Position numbers and translations under genes: made by a program
Assembly: GCF_034702125.1 (NCBI RefSeq)
Contig: NC_085857.1
Coordinates: 55,744,714 to 55,808,713 of the forward strand
DNA length: 64,000 nt
Origin: Engraulis encrasicolus
Lineage: Eukaryota; Chordata; Actinopteri; Clupeiformes; Engraulidae
Reading direction: 5' to 3'
The notes under the pieces: generated by a model
Databases searched by the model: none
What the model saw: only the letters and a program-made list of their open reading frames with translations
Told to the model about the DNA's origin: nothing
Part shown: positions 11,156 to 21,982 of the stretch, in pieces
Position numbering within the stretch: position 1 is the stretch's first letter
Layout: every line of letters starts with the position of its first letter

Positions 11156-11816
11156 GGTAACACTTTACTTAAAGCCAACATTATAAGCGCATTTATAACA
11201 AATTATAACGCACATTATAATTACTTACAACGTATTATGACTACACTCATAATGCTTCATGATGCTTTATATTAACAGTTATGAATAACTATGAATCTAG
11301 CTTATAATGCTTTATAAATCCAAGGGTGTCATGAGTGCTCATGACTGGCTATAAACTACAGGCTTCCTGATGGGGCTTATAGTACATTATGAGTACCTAA
11401 ACCCCTCTATGCACAGACCTGGATGATAAACTGTCATAAGGCCTCATACGATGCTATAATGTTTCATGTGAGATCATAAGTCGTCAATGTGTGCTCTAAG
11501 TAAAGTGAAGTTCATATGGATGCATCTATAATGCACTGTATAATGCACATCTATAATGCATACAGTACATTATGATGCAAGCCCCATCAAGCAGTCTGTA
11601 GTTTATATCCTGTCATGAGCACTCATAATACCCTTGGATTTATAAAGTATTATAAGCTAGATTCATGGTTAATCATAACTGTTAACATAAAGCATCATGA
11701 AACATCATCGGTGTAGTCGTAGGTAATGCTTTGTAAGTAATTATAATGCGCATTATAATTTGTTATAAATGCGCTCGTAATGCACTATAGATATGGGCTT
11801 CATAGAAAGTGTTACC
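11156..11816. mobile_element. Palindromic GGTAACACTTTACTT element with 8-bp TSD
   Basis: GGTAACACTTTACTT at 11156 is inverted at 11816 (AAAGTGTTACC), with arms of roughly 250 bp rich in ATTATAA words. CTATTCTT is repeated exactly on both sides (11148-11155 and 11817-11824). It is non-coding. The 8-bp duplication suits hAT-, Merlin- or P-like mobilisation and I cannot choose among them. Confidence 0.85.
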
Positions 11817-11824
11817 CTATTCTT

Positions 11825-12990
11825 CATTCACCATCCAGTTTGCAAATGAGAAAATGACTTAACATATTGAAATATAATGCTGTTGTCTGTGATGTCATCA
11901 TGACGTATTACTTCCTGGTATGAGGCCACAAGCCGAAGTGGAGGACTTCTCAGGTTCACTGTCCCTGGGTCACTACAGTAGGCCTATGCTCAAAATTCAC
12001 CATTTAAAGACGGTTTTAGCTACATTTTCTCAGATGGGGTACCATGCCCCCAGACCCCCCTAGTGTGAGTCTTATAGGCTACAACACCCTTCCCCCAAAA
12101 CACCACTACACACCACACATGAGTGCGCGTACCGCTGCCGCACACACAGCACACACGCGTCGCCCTGCCCCGCCCCACCGCACCCTTCTCACCTTTTTCA
12201 CCCCTGACCCGTTTTCATGCCTGGCAAACAAACGTATTGGCCACAATGGGAACAAATCCGAGTGAGTCTGCTCATGTAGTCTACTTCCTCTTCTGAAAAC
12301 AAGTCATTGAATGGCGTAGGCCCTAAATATATTGTAAATATGCTTGAGCAATATCATCCTAATAGAGGCTTCAGAAGCCTACCAGTTGTGCCCATAGGGT
12401 CAGGTCTAAAATGGCATTTAGTCATTATGTTGCAAAATTAGAACTGCCCCAACATTCTTGTTTTAAAAGAAAGAAAATTAGAACAATTTAAAACAGCTAT
12501 ACTCTCATCTGCCTTTAGTGATAGTTAGGCTAGTTAATTAGCCTACCCACTATCATCATAGGACAACTAACATCATCACATGGACCACAATGGAAACCTA
12601 AGCTTTTTTTGTGTTATCCTTACGTGTTGTAGGCCTAGGCCCTACAAGGTTTTCATGACATTTATTGACTTATTTATTTGTATACACTTTTAATGCTTTG
12701 TTTAATGTCAAAAAACAAAATCAATCATTCAAATAATTTTACATAATTTTCTTCCCTTTAGTGAATTGAATGACATTTAGGCCTATGTATGATAATGTGA
12801 TATAGCCTATGCAAGGCTATTCTAATTTTTTGTTTTAACCCTGGCTCCCCTCATCACAACACAGTGTTTATAGCAGTCCTAAACAAAAAATAAATAAAAA
12901 AACAAGTTGTTTAAGTATTTTTGATTGATTGATTTCTGTGTAGTGTGTGATTTGTTGTACTTCGCTAGGTAGGCTATTCAAAAAATACCG
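11825..12990. other. Non-coding DNA upstream of gene 1
   Basis: This includes a CpG-containing, C-rich patch (about 12040-12200) and AT-rich sequence. I found no repeat ends or exons. As the sequence just before gene 1 exon 1 it should contain that gene's promoter, but no TATA box or obvious core element stands out. Confidence 0.35.
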
Positions 12991-12997
12991 GAAACCT

Positions 12998-13160
12998 CTG
13001 TAAACTCCAAGACCCAGACTGCAACGCTCCGTTACTCCTTCCGTTCCTTTCCTCTCCTTCATCCGTGCAGAGGGCGGCTGTAAACAAACCAGCAACAAAT
13101 ATATTAGAGCCTATACGAAGAACGCAGGAGTTGATTAAATCCATGCTGTCGACTTTCGTG
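12998..13160 (+). other. Gene 1, probable 5'-untranslated first exon
   Basis: This ~160-bp block is clearly homologous to 42486-42644 upstream of gene 2. Shared phrases include ACCCAGACTGCAACG, CCGTGCAGAG, GGCTGTAAACAAACCAG and AACGCAGGAGTTGATTA, and both copies end at a good splice donor (GTG|GTGAGC here, ATG|GTAAGC there). An ATG at 13143 opens a six-codon frame up to the donor. If spliced to 15975 it meets a TGA within two codons, so it would be a short upstream frame; splicing two bases later would keep it open. The transcription start is unknown. Calling it an exon is inference from paralogue conservation and donor quality. Confidence 0.65.
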
Positions 13161-15974
13161 GTGAGCAATTGTGATATGTTCAGTAAAGACGCCGTATGTC
13201 ACGCGATTTATGGACTCAGGATGTCCTTGAGAGATTCTAATGGCCAGTAGGCTAACAGGCAAATGGACGAGCACCGCATGTTTAGCGGAGTTTTGGTTTG
13301 ACATGGCTTCTCAACAAGTTGGTTTTTCATTCATTCAGTGTTGGGAAAGTTAAATGCTTGAATATAAGTATCATTCATTTTGCTGTCCTGAAGTGGTGTA
13401 TGAGTTATCAATTGGAATGCGCATTTCGCCTTGCACTGCTATGTCATATCCGTGTTCTAGTAAGTAAGCTATGGGAAGCACACAAACAGGATGTTTACTG
13501 TATAGGCCACAATGTGCACAATTATGGCAAATCAAGTTTTTGACCATATCGTCCACTTTCTGCATATTTTTCCGTCACCAACCTCTATGAACACCTATTG
13601 GATTTAAGCATTCCAGGTCATGCACATTGGTATACCAAGAGATGAAGAGTGTCATCAAAGGAATCCAATCCTACATCAGATGTGCATAATTATTAGCTTT
13701 GTTTTCTTCTGGGGAAAATGGGCCAGAAAAGGTATCTAACAAACTCTGGCACGCACCAAAAGTGTTAAGTCTTCAGAGGGATATGCATGACCTGTATGCA
13801 TAAATCCAATATGTTTTCATGTTCATACAGGTTGCTGTTGGAAAATGTGCATAAAGGACTGATCAAAAACATGTTTGTGTAGTAATAACTTATTCTGCAC
13901 ACTGTGCAGAAGCTTCTGGTTAGTTTGTCCATTCACTTTATAGGCTACATACGTTTGACCATGTTGTGTTTGTTGTTTATTATCTCCACCAAGCAGATTA
14001 TGTTTTTACCTCTGCCAAGGAGGATATGTTTTCTGTCGCTTTTGTTTGTTTTTTGTTTGTTACCTTTTACGTTTAGCTGTAATGACATTCAGGAAATATT
14101 TTCTGCCTTACAAAAAACAGATAGGACAACCTGTAGCCTACCTCAGTATGTCGGGCATCAGTTCAGAAAGTTTAATAGGTTACATGCACATATGCACGAG
14201 TTCCAATAAATCTCAAAAGTGGAGGAGTTGAAATAAAAATAATTTACTTAACGTTGTGGCTACAACATAGTAAAAATGGTGAAGGTTGTTTTTGAATAGG
14301 CATACTTTGGGTGTCTGTTAGGACGACTGGAACAGCGGTCTTTAGTCTGACGTGCCTTGTCAATTTAGCCTACTTGTGCATGGTGCAACTAGGTGTTTTT
14401 GGTTTTGGTTACCGTCCGTGGAGACAACATGATGATCCTCATACTGATTAATTAATTACCTGCTTTTGTTTGTAAGTTCACCGATATGAGAACATGCTCT
14501 GGGCAGCTGGTCATATTTCGTCACAATTAATGTAGGACGTTTATGTGGAACTGTGAATGAATTTCGATTTGGACTCACGCGGACGGTAAGGAACATCAAC
14601 AAAGCATACCGTGTAACATGTTCAAAATGCGAGCCAAGCGAGCATCAAATGCAATATTACATTTTACCTCATAGTGGCGCTTGACCTTACTACAGCCCTT
14701 TGATGCGCGTAAAGGCAAACGCGCGTAAGTGCACGGGAGAATACGCGTAGGATTCATTTACATGCGAAACTCCCTGATTTTGGCCTGGCCCCACCCAAAC
14801 TGCGCAACTGGTAAAATCACGCGTAAACCCCGCTTAATCACAGACTTGAGTAACCGCGGAGGCGCTGTTAAGCGCTTTTTTTTTACTTAAGCGGGTGGGA
14901 GAATTTCGCCCTGAATTCCCTGTGGTGTGACTCCATTTTCATGCGGTGTGACATGCCTATGCAATGTGTTGATGCAGGACACATTTTCCCAAAAATGGCA
15001 AAAATAAGGTGAAATTCCAATTTTTATCCATCATTTTTTTCAGGAATTTGAAAAACTTTTTTTTTTTTTGCGTTACGCCCTTAAACGTCAACCACCCAGC
15101 TATTCATTATTCTCTTTGAAACACTACTTAGATTGTCCTAAATGTCTATAGGTTTAATAGCCTACAACTTATATACTTTAGCTCAGCCATGTTTTCATGG
15201 TTGTCGTGGGAAAAAAAGTGTATGGGGTCCCCAGAAATTTGGGGTGTCAAAAAAAGTTGGGAACCACTGGAATAACCCAATTTGCAGTGTAACTCATCAG
15301 TCATGACTTTTTCACTTTCCACCCAACAGGTGTTTCGGCTATCATATTCAGGACCCACCACACAGAGCACCATTAAAATCCAGGTAACAATAAAATGTAT
15401 TGTACCTTAAGTTACTAGCGTTGTAATTAGTATATATATATATTACAGCTCCCCCCCCCCTCTGTAATACCTTAAATTTCCACATTACAGTAAAAAGTAT
15501 CACATTACAGTAATTGATTCATTTTGTGATGCGTTACTCCCCAACGCGGACAGAGAATTGTTTAAATTTACTTCAGCAGTAGCCAAAGTGGAAGTAGAAG
15601 TGAATGCTGTACATGTGAATGGCTGTTTTCCGTTTCTGAATCCGGCATGTCTGCCCCCCTGGTTGTAATGCATTACCAAAGAATCGTACAGGAGCAAAAG
15701 AGATGGCAAACTCCGCCCATCAAAGGAGTGTGCTCAAAACAAGAAGTGCGCTACTGCCATCCACAGCACTAAGGTGACTTTTATTCTCAACCTCAAGACT
15801 CCAAAGGTCTCCTAAAGGGGCGTTCACCCGACATCACATGGCTACCGGGAATGAACGAGCTTGAAGTATCTTTCTCTCCTAAACGATTCTTTGGCATTAC
15901 TGAAGACTCAGAGTAATGCCCGGGATACTGTATGCTTGCTGTGGTAGTGACTTTGTCTTGATTTTTCTTCACAG
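13161..15974 (+). other. Gene 1 intron 1
   Basis: It contains a palindromic segment (about 13555-13735 against 13790-13920) that matches gene 2 sequence at 54395-55690, a partial CCTCTGCCAAGGAGGATATG repeat (about 14010-14035), and a GTTGGGAACCACTGG phrase near 15260 typical of hAT MITE ends without a recognised partner. It ends with a pyrimidine-rich tract and CACAG before exon 2. Confidence 0.5.
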
Positions 15975-16106
15975 AGTTGAACTGTGATTTGGAGGTAAAT
16001 GATTTGAAAGAGGACATTCACTCAACACAGGAAGGGAAAATGGAAGAAGATCCTCGTGGCTTAGTTGATGAACAGAACCGTATTATAGTGCGGCACATCA
16101 AAGCAG
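15975..16106 (+). CDS. Gene 1, coding exon 2 (acidic N-terminal exon of a C2H2 zinc-finger protein)
   Basis: The exon lies between a TTCTTCACAG acceptor and a GCAG|GTAATC donor. Its frame reads LNCDLEVNDL, MEEDPRG and so on, and aligns with gene 2 exon 2 (LNCELEVEDL, MEEDPGG). The first in-frame ATG is at 16040. The exon ends in phase 1, and its last G joins the GG at 34649 to make Gly, continuing in frame into the finger exon. The acidic, Glu/Asp-rich composition is usual for N-terminal exons of fish C2H2 factors, but I do not recognise a KRAB, SCAN or BTB domain. The acceptor ends AGAG, so splicing two bases later is possible. Confidence 0.75.
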
Positions 16107-16139
16107 GTAATCTTTTTTTAAGATATGTTTAGACTTTTT

Positions 16140-16312
16140 GGGCCTTTATTTCGGATTGGACAGTGAAGAGTTAGAGGAGGTGAATGTTGAGAGAGAGACT
16201 GAGAAGGGTTGGGAAAGGACCCAGGCTGGATTCGAACCTGGGTGCCTCTGGGCATGCAAGCTCATATGTGGGGAGCTTAGCGCACTGTGCCACAGCGCCC
16301 TCCAGCAGGTAA
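16140..16312 (-). repeat. tRNA-related SINE-like repeat
   Basis: The word GGATTCGAACCTGGGTG followed by GCACTGTGCCACAGCGCC is a tRNA-like arrangement. A second copy is at 57790-57965. Both lie just after an exon of the two paralogous genes, in intron sequence. It is not a functional tRNA gene: no full cloverleaf can be drawn. Confidence 0.65.
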
Positions 16313-16624
16313 TAATTTTTAAGACAAAGGAAATGTACTCCTCTTTTCTAAAGTAACAATCCGGTGCAACCAGAGCAGGACTAAATCATAAATAGAGAGG
16401 AAAAAGAATCTGGTGCCACACGGATGTCTATTTTTTGTAGTTTATTTTATTTTATCCGTGCAGTCAGACTAACGTTTCCACATGCGTTTTCATCAGAGTC
16501 CACCATCATCCGTGTGGCACAAGATTCTTTGTCCTTTCTATACAGGAGATTATTTTTCTTTGCTATTTACTTGGCGTATTTAAAGAAATTACTCCACACT
16601 CACGGTTAAAAGGTGCCAAACAAA

Positions 16625-16760
16625 AGTCAAGTCAAGTCAGCTTTTATTGTCAGTTTTTTCATATGCACAGGTCATAGAAGGAACTTGAAATTACGTTTCT
16701 CTCTATACCGTGAAAGGACGTAGACGTACACGGGACTGACATTTACAGACTGACATCAAA
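16625..16760 (-). repeat. LINE 3'-end fragment (L2 type)
   Basis: GTCAAGTCAAGTCAGCTTTTATTGTCA, here cited only by its start and end words, is the reverse complement of an L2 tail with a repeated CTTGACT unit and an upstream AATAAA-like signal. Only the tail is present. Confidence 0.6.
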
Positions 16761-17068
16761 CGTGACCAGAAAAGATGTTTACATCCCTTAAACAAAAATC
16801 TATTTCAGCTACTACAAGGATGAGTTTATATAATTGGATAACACGCACATCATACTAGTGCTGATTCCATTGCGCAGTCTTCCCTCGTCGTTATAGCGAC
16901 GATCAAACGCTTACTTCTTTGTAACGTCAGGCTATCTGCAGGTGTAAAGACTACAGAAAATGTATACTCAAGTAAAAGTATCTTTCTCTAAATCCTGCTC
17001 AAGTAAAAATAAAAAGTACTTCACTTAAAATATATTCAGTAAAAGTGCTTTACTTTTAATATCTATCT

Positions 17069-17123
17069 TATTATTATTATTATTATTATTTTAAACTCAG
17101 TAGGCCTAATCCTCTTCTTCTTC

Positions 17124-17152
<29 letters not shown>
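17069..17152. repeat. (TTA)n and (TTC)n microsatellite
   Basis: Two TTA runs separated by TTTAAACTCAG and a short TTC run. Confidence 0.9.
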
Positions 17153-17155
<3 letters not shown>

Positions 17156-17580
17156 TCCTCCGCCAGGAGGTTATGTGATCGCCTGAGTTTGTGTGTGTGT
17201 TCGTTATTGTATGTTCGCACTGCTATTTCACAGCCTGCCACAAGGTGGCCGGATGAGCACTGAGCATATGGATGTGGAACATAACACGGATTGCCGTGAA
17301 AAGGGGGGGCGGGGTCCACTCTAGTATGTTCCACCTCTGACTGAGCACGAGCGAATATTCCACACGGGTCTTAATAATAATTACCTCCGCCAAGGAGGTT
17401 ATGTTTGATAATGCTAGTGGAGCAATTACCTCAAATAATCTTTCACTTGGTGATACAAGCATCACATTTGGTTCAGAGGTGTTCCAGACCCTACCCTTTT
17501 AGAAAAGGTCGCTATCCAGGTGAAAAAACAAAAACGGCGGCCATTTTCCAAGATGGCCGCCAATTGAACTGCTTTTAAAT
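17153..17580 (+). repeat. ACCTCCGCCAAGGAGGTTATG dispersed repeat, left-end copies
   Basis: Two copies of the hairpin phrase CTCCGCCAAGGAGGTTATG (about 17159 and 17387) are seen. The second is followed by sequence (17430-17580) that recurs inverted at about 23955-24145, including CTTGGTGATACAAGCA, GGTCGCTATCCAGGTGAA and a GATGGCCGCC motif. This suggests two opposed copies of one family, or one large element now holding everything between. Confidence 0.6.
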
Positions 17581-18310
17581 GGCTTTTATGTATATGTTGA
17601 TTGACTGATCATATTTTGAATATTTATGTATGGAAATATATTATGTTGAGCATGGCAAATTCAATTATACACTCAAAAAACCTGAAAATATTGGAAATTA
17701 TAGTATTTTCATAATTACATGTAAATAAACTAACACTCACTGAATGATTCTAAATATTACAAAAACAGTATGCCTATAATGATTACATGTTTGTTGTTTG
17801 GGTTTGTTGTTTTGGTAGGAAAACTCTCTGATGCACATGTTGGATTAGCTCTTTTTAGTCCTCACATTTGCAGGAACATAACTGTGTACAGTTGAGGCTA
17901 AAGCAATAGCATTTGCATCTTCCTCGGCAGTCAGTCTTGCATCCACATTTTGTCAGAGAACTTTCCAGGTCTCACCATCTTTTTGCCACCCCCATTTGGC
18001 AGGGCTTTCAATTTGCATTTTGCAAGGGTTATACAATACCCTTACAGAGATATAAAGTGCAAGACTGGGCAACAGCAGGCATACATAGAACATGTATTAA
18101 GAAGAGGTATTGTTGTACATATTCAGTTATGTCCTATTGTGACGATTCTGACATGGTGATAGTAGCATTGTGAAATAATAATAAATATAAAGTAAGCAAT
18201 TGTAATGTGCAATATTTACAACTAGTTGGTATCCAGTACAGTCATTAAGTAACAGGCATGAAGCAGCAGCAATATGTGTGTGCATGTTTGTGTGTGCTTT
18301 TGAGTTAGTT

Positions 18311-18311
<1 letters not shown>

Positions 18312-18397
<86 letters not shown>
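18312..18397. repeat. (TG)n microsatellite
   Basis: About 42 TG units in the 3' UTR of L2 copy 2, the counterpart of the CA runs in the first copy. Confidence 0.95.
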
Positions 18398-18399
<2 letters not shown>

Positions 18400-18754
18400 G
18401 AGTTAGTGCAAGTAGAATGTGCAATCACAATTCAGTGTTGAGGGGGGGGGGGGGCTATCAGTGATAGGAGGGTGGGTTAAGAGGTGTATGAAGGTCTTTG
18501 CCAGCCTGGTGGTACGGGAGCGGAGGCCTCTTTCCAGAGGGCAGTAGACTGAACAGTTTGTGTGCAGGGTGACCTATGTCCTTGGTGATCATCAGTGCTT
18601 TTCGGGTGAGGCGAGTGGTGTAAATGTTCTGCAGGGAGGGGAGTTGCGCTCCAATGATCTTCTACGCTGTGTTCACAATGTGCTGGAGTGTCTTCGTGTT
18701 TTGCTCTGTGCAACCTCCTCCCCACACTGTGATGCAGCTGGTCAGGATGCTCTT

Positions 18755-19115
18755 TAGGGCAGAGACGATTAATCGACTAATCGTGACTAATCAACTATAA
18801 AAAATAGTCGGCAAGAATTTTCATAGTCGACTAATCGTTTAATTTAATTCAGTGCTTTTTTACTTACTTTTCTAATGCTTTATTACTTTATTGAAACCTA
18901 AAATTGCCCAGCACGTATGAGTTGAACGGTGTATCTCGGAGTAAATAAGCTACTATTGTGATTTAAAGCTCACTGATTTCTTTCTTTTTTCCCAAATTTC
19001 CTTGAAGATGAAAGTGCCAGAGTACTTGAAACATTAATTGTTTGACTAATCGACTATTCGAAAAAAATAGTTGATAGATTAATCATGAGAAAAATAATCG
19101 TTAAGGACAGCCCTA
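18755..19115. mobile_element. hAT MITE with TAGGGC/GCCCTA ends
   Basis: The element starts TAGGGCAGAGACGATTAATC and ends GGACAGCCCTA, flanked by ATGCTCTT on both sides (18747-18754 and 19116-19123). Multiple GATTAATCGACTAATCG-like words inside form secondary structure. It is 361 bp, non-coding, and inserted in L2 copy 2. Confidence 0.9.
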
Positions 19116-19401
19116 ATGCTCTTGATGGTTCCTCTGTAGAATGTTGTCATGATGGTGGGTGTAGCATTTGCCTTCTTCAGTTTGCGCAAGAAGTAGAGGT
19201 GCTGTTGGGCCTTGTTCGCCAGTGATGATGTGTTAGTGGTCCAGGAGAGGTCGTCACTGATGTGCACTCCAAGGAATTTTGTGGTAACAGTTGTTTTTGG
19301 CGCCTCTGAAAGTTGACAACAATCTACTTGGTCTTGTTGACATTCAGTAGGAGGTTGTTGTCCTTGCACCATCTGACCAGCAAGTCTACTCCTTCTCTGT
19401 A

Positions 19402-21065
19402 GGGTCATTCCACGCCAAATCAACAAGTGCCCGCGCACTTAGGTCTCAAAAAATTCTGAAAATATTACCAAGTGTGCCCATGGTACTTAAGAGAAACACT
19501 GTAAATTTATTTGAATGTAAGATGTATACTCTCCGTGTTACAGCCAATTTTACTGGGGGAGGGGGGTGCCCATTTTGTTCACACTCTTTTTTTTGTCAAA
19601 GTTCACAAGCCCCTAGCTCAATAACTAAACCATGTAGGAAGCTCAAATTTGGCATGCTGGTACATAGATAGGAATAGTTTGTTGCTAAACTGTCAGTTTT
19701 GGTCTGTATGATCCTGCATCGTCATAGCATTCCCTCAAAGACGATACAAATTGTACTGGAGTTTTTGGCTGTGCTCTGTTTAGGCCTTCAGAAGACATAT
19801 TTGTGCCCAACATAGCCACATGATTTTTTCCCCTTGTAGATACAAGTATAAACACTCCCATAAAAATCTATAAATAGAAAGGAAACCCCATCAGTGTTTG
19901 ACCAGAAGACCTCACAAGTCTGACAAATCATTTTGGGTGTCATTTTCAGAGCACCAGAACACCTTGTGGGATTGTCCACAGATTTTTATTTTATTTTTTT
20001 CTTCATTCTCCATGAAGTCTTCTTTTTAAAAATGCCAATGAGACTTTTCTTATGTGATGTTTTCGTTTTTAATTTCCACCCTGAACATGGGCAAAATGCA
20101 AAAAGAGAGCAACATGATTTTTATAACATTTAATGTAAAGACTAAATAATCAAATGCAAATTTTGCCCAGACATGATCACCCGAGAGTCCTTGTGCAGGG
20201 GTGCAGGTATCCCTTTCAATTTCAATGATTTCAGGAGCGTTCAATGTGGGAGCAGGTTCGCACACCAAAAGAGACAGTAGGTCAGGCACAAAGAGTCATG
20301 TTGTTACTTTTTTTGACCAGCAGATGGCAGCGGAAGAAACGCATAGAAAACATATTGCTCTCAATGTGCATGGTGCCCATGTTCAGGTTGGAAATTAAAA
20401 AAGAAAACATCACATAAGACAGGTCTCATTGGCATTTTTAAAAAGAAGAATTCATGGAGAATGAAGAAAAAAATAAAATTAAAATCTGTGGACAATCCCA
20501 CAAGGGGTTCTGGAGCTCTGAAAATGACACCCAAAATGATTTGTCAGACTTGTGAGGTCTTCTTTTCAAACACTGATGGGGTTTTCTTTCTATTTATAGA
20601 TTTTTATGAGAGTGTTCCTACTTGTCTCTACAAGGGAAAAAAATCAAGAGGCTATGTTGGGCACAAATATGTCTTCTGAAGGCCTAAACAGAGCACAGCC
20701 AAAAACTCCAGTACAATTTGTATCATCTTTGAGGGAATGCTATGACAATGCAGGATCATACAGACCAAAACTGACAGTTTAGCAACAAACTATTCCTATC
20801 TATGTACCAGCATGCCAAATTTGAGCTTCCTACATGGTTTAGTTATTGAGCTAGGGGCTTGTGAACTTTGACAAAAAAAATAGTGTGAACAAAATGGGCA
20901 CCCCCCTCCCCCAGTAAAATTGGCTGTAACACGGAGAGTATACATCTTACATTCAAATAAATGTTCAGTGCTTCTCTTAAGTACCATGGGTACACTTGGT
21001 AATATTTTCAGAATTTTTTGAGACCTAAGTGCGCGGGCACTTGTTGATTTGGCGTGGAATGACCC
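19402..21065. mobile_element. GGGTCATTCC foldback element, ~700-bp arms, 4-bp TSD
   Basis: GGGTCATTCCACGCCAAATC at 19402 is inverted at 21065. The arms (about 19402-20100 and 20375-21065) are near-identical inverted copies, leaving a loop of ~275 bp. TGTA flanks both sides (19398-19401 and 21066-21069) inside the L2 sequence, and joining the flanks restores the L2 phrase. It has no long frame of its own. Its termini resemble those at 21983-23546 and 45359-46706. Confidence 0.9.
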
Positions 21066-21982
21066 TGTAGTGAGTCTCGTCACCCTTAGTGATGAGGTCC
21101 CCCAGTGTTATATCGTACGCAGACTTCATCAGATGGTTAGTGCAATGGGTTGTTGTGCAGTCATGTGTCAGCAGCGTGAACAGCAGGGGGCTAAGCACAC
21201 AACCTTGCTGGGCCCCCGTGCTCAGGGTCAGGGTGCTTGAGGTGTTGTTCCAGACATGTACTGCAGTTCAATGGATTTTTAGCAGACATCTTGTGTAATA
21301 CGGTTAAAGGCCGAGGGGCTATCCTTTTACCACCCAACCGTACAAAATATCAAAGCACATTGAGATATGGCAAGGTTCAGTCATCTTCTGCCCAGCCGGG
21401 CTCCGCCCTACTGGTGACAGCTACACACAGTAGGGCCAGGAGCTTGCTCAATCCTGCTACAGCGGGATCTCCACCCACTTTGTCTGGAACCAATCAACTG
21501 AGCATTTTCAACCGTCCTGGGTAGAGGCGTGTTCAAGGCAGTGACGTGGTTTATGCAGAGACGTTCTATTGGGCTAAGAAATGTTTGGTTTAAACTTCGC
21601 CACAGCCCTCAACCAGTAGCAAGCCGAGGGAGGCGGGTTAACCAGGCCATGGAAACAAAGTTTGCCCTGTATGGATTGGAAACACTAATCGTTATAGTCC
21701 TGGTCAGACCAGAATCGCGGTATGTGATCTGAAGTCTATGAAAATCAGGCAACTTCTGCCCTACACCCAGCCCGATCATTCATCCCGTGTCATTTAAGTC
21801 CCGTGCGATCTGTACACCATCCGGGTAACTGAAGCCCCGTTACCCTTGGCTCGGGTTTCCCGTGCTGGCACATCCTGTCAATTCAGGTGCGGCTATCTAA
21901 CTAAATTTCTAACTACACTAACTACATTTCTGGTAAAGCTATATAGAGGGTCTTATTAGATAGCATATGGGAGACTATAAAT

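Larger units (their letters stand above)
18222..21290 (-). mobile_element. L2 LINE copy 2, minus strand, split by two insertions
   Basis: Minus-strand sequence in 18480-18754, 19124-19401 and 21066-21260 matches the L2 copy at 2541-7493. Segments correspond to the C-terminal [14 protein letters not shown] region, the [12 protein letters not shown] region and the GAPQGC/LLTHDC region. The copy is 5'-truncated, frameshifted, and interrupted by a hAT MITE (18755-19115) and a foldback element (19402-21065). Both insertion points can be restored by comparison with the first L2 copy. Confidence 0.85.

Noticed and set aside
15975..16106. A KRAB, SCAN or BTB domain in the N-terminal exon
   Set aside because: The exon is acidic but has none of the conserved residues of those domains.
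16140..16312. A tRNA gene
   Set aside because: Only a B-box-like word and a partial 3' half are present. No complete cloverleaf, and the same sequence recurs at 57790 as a repeat.
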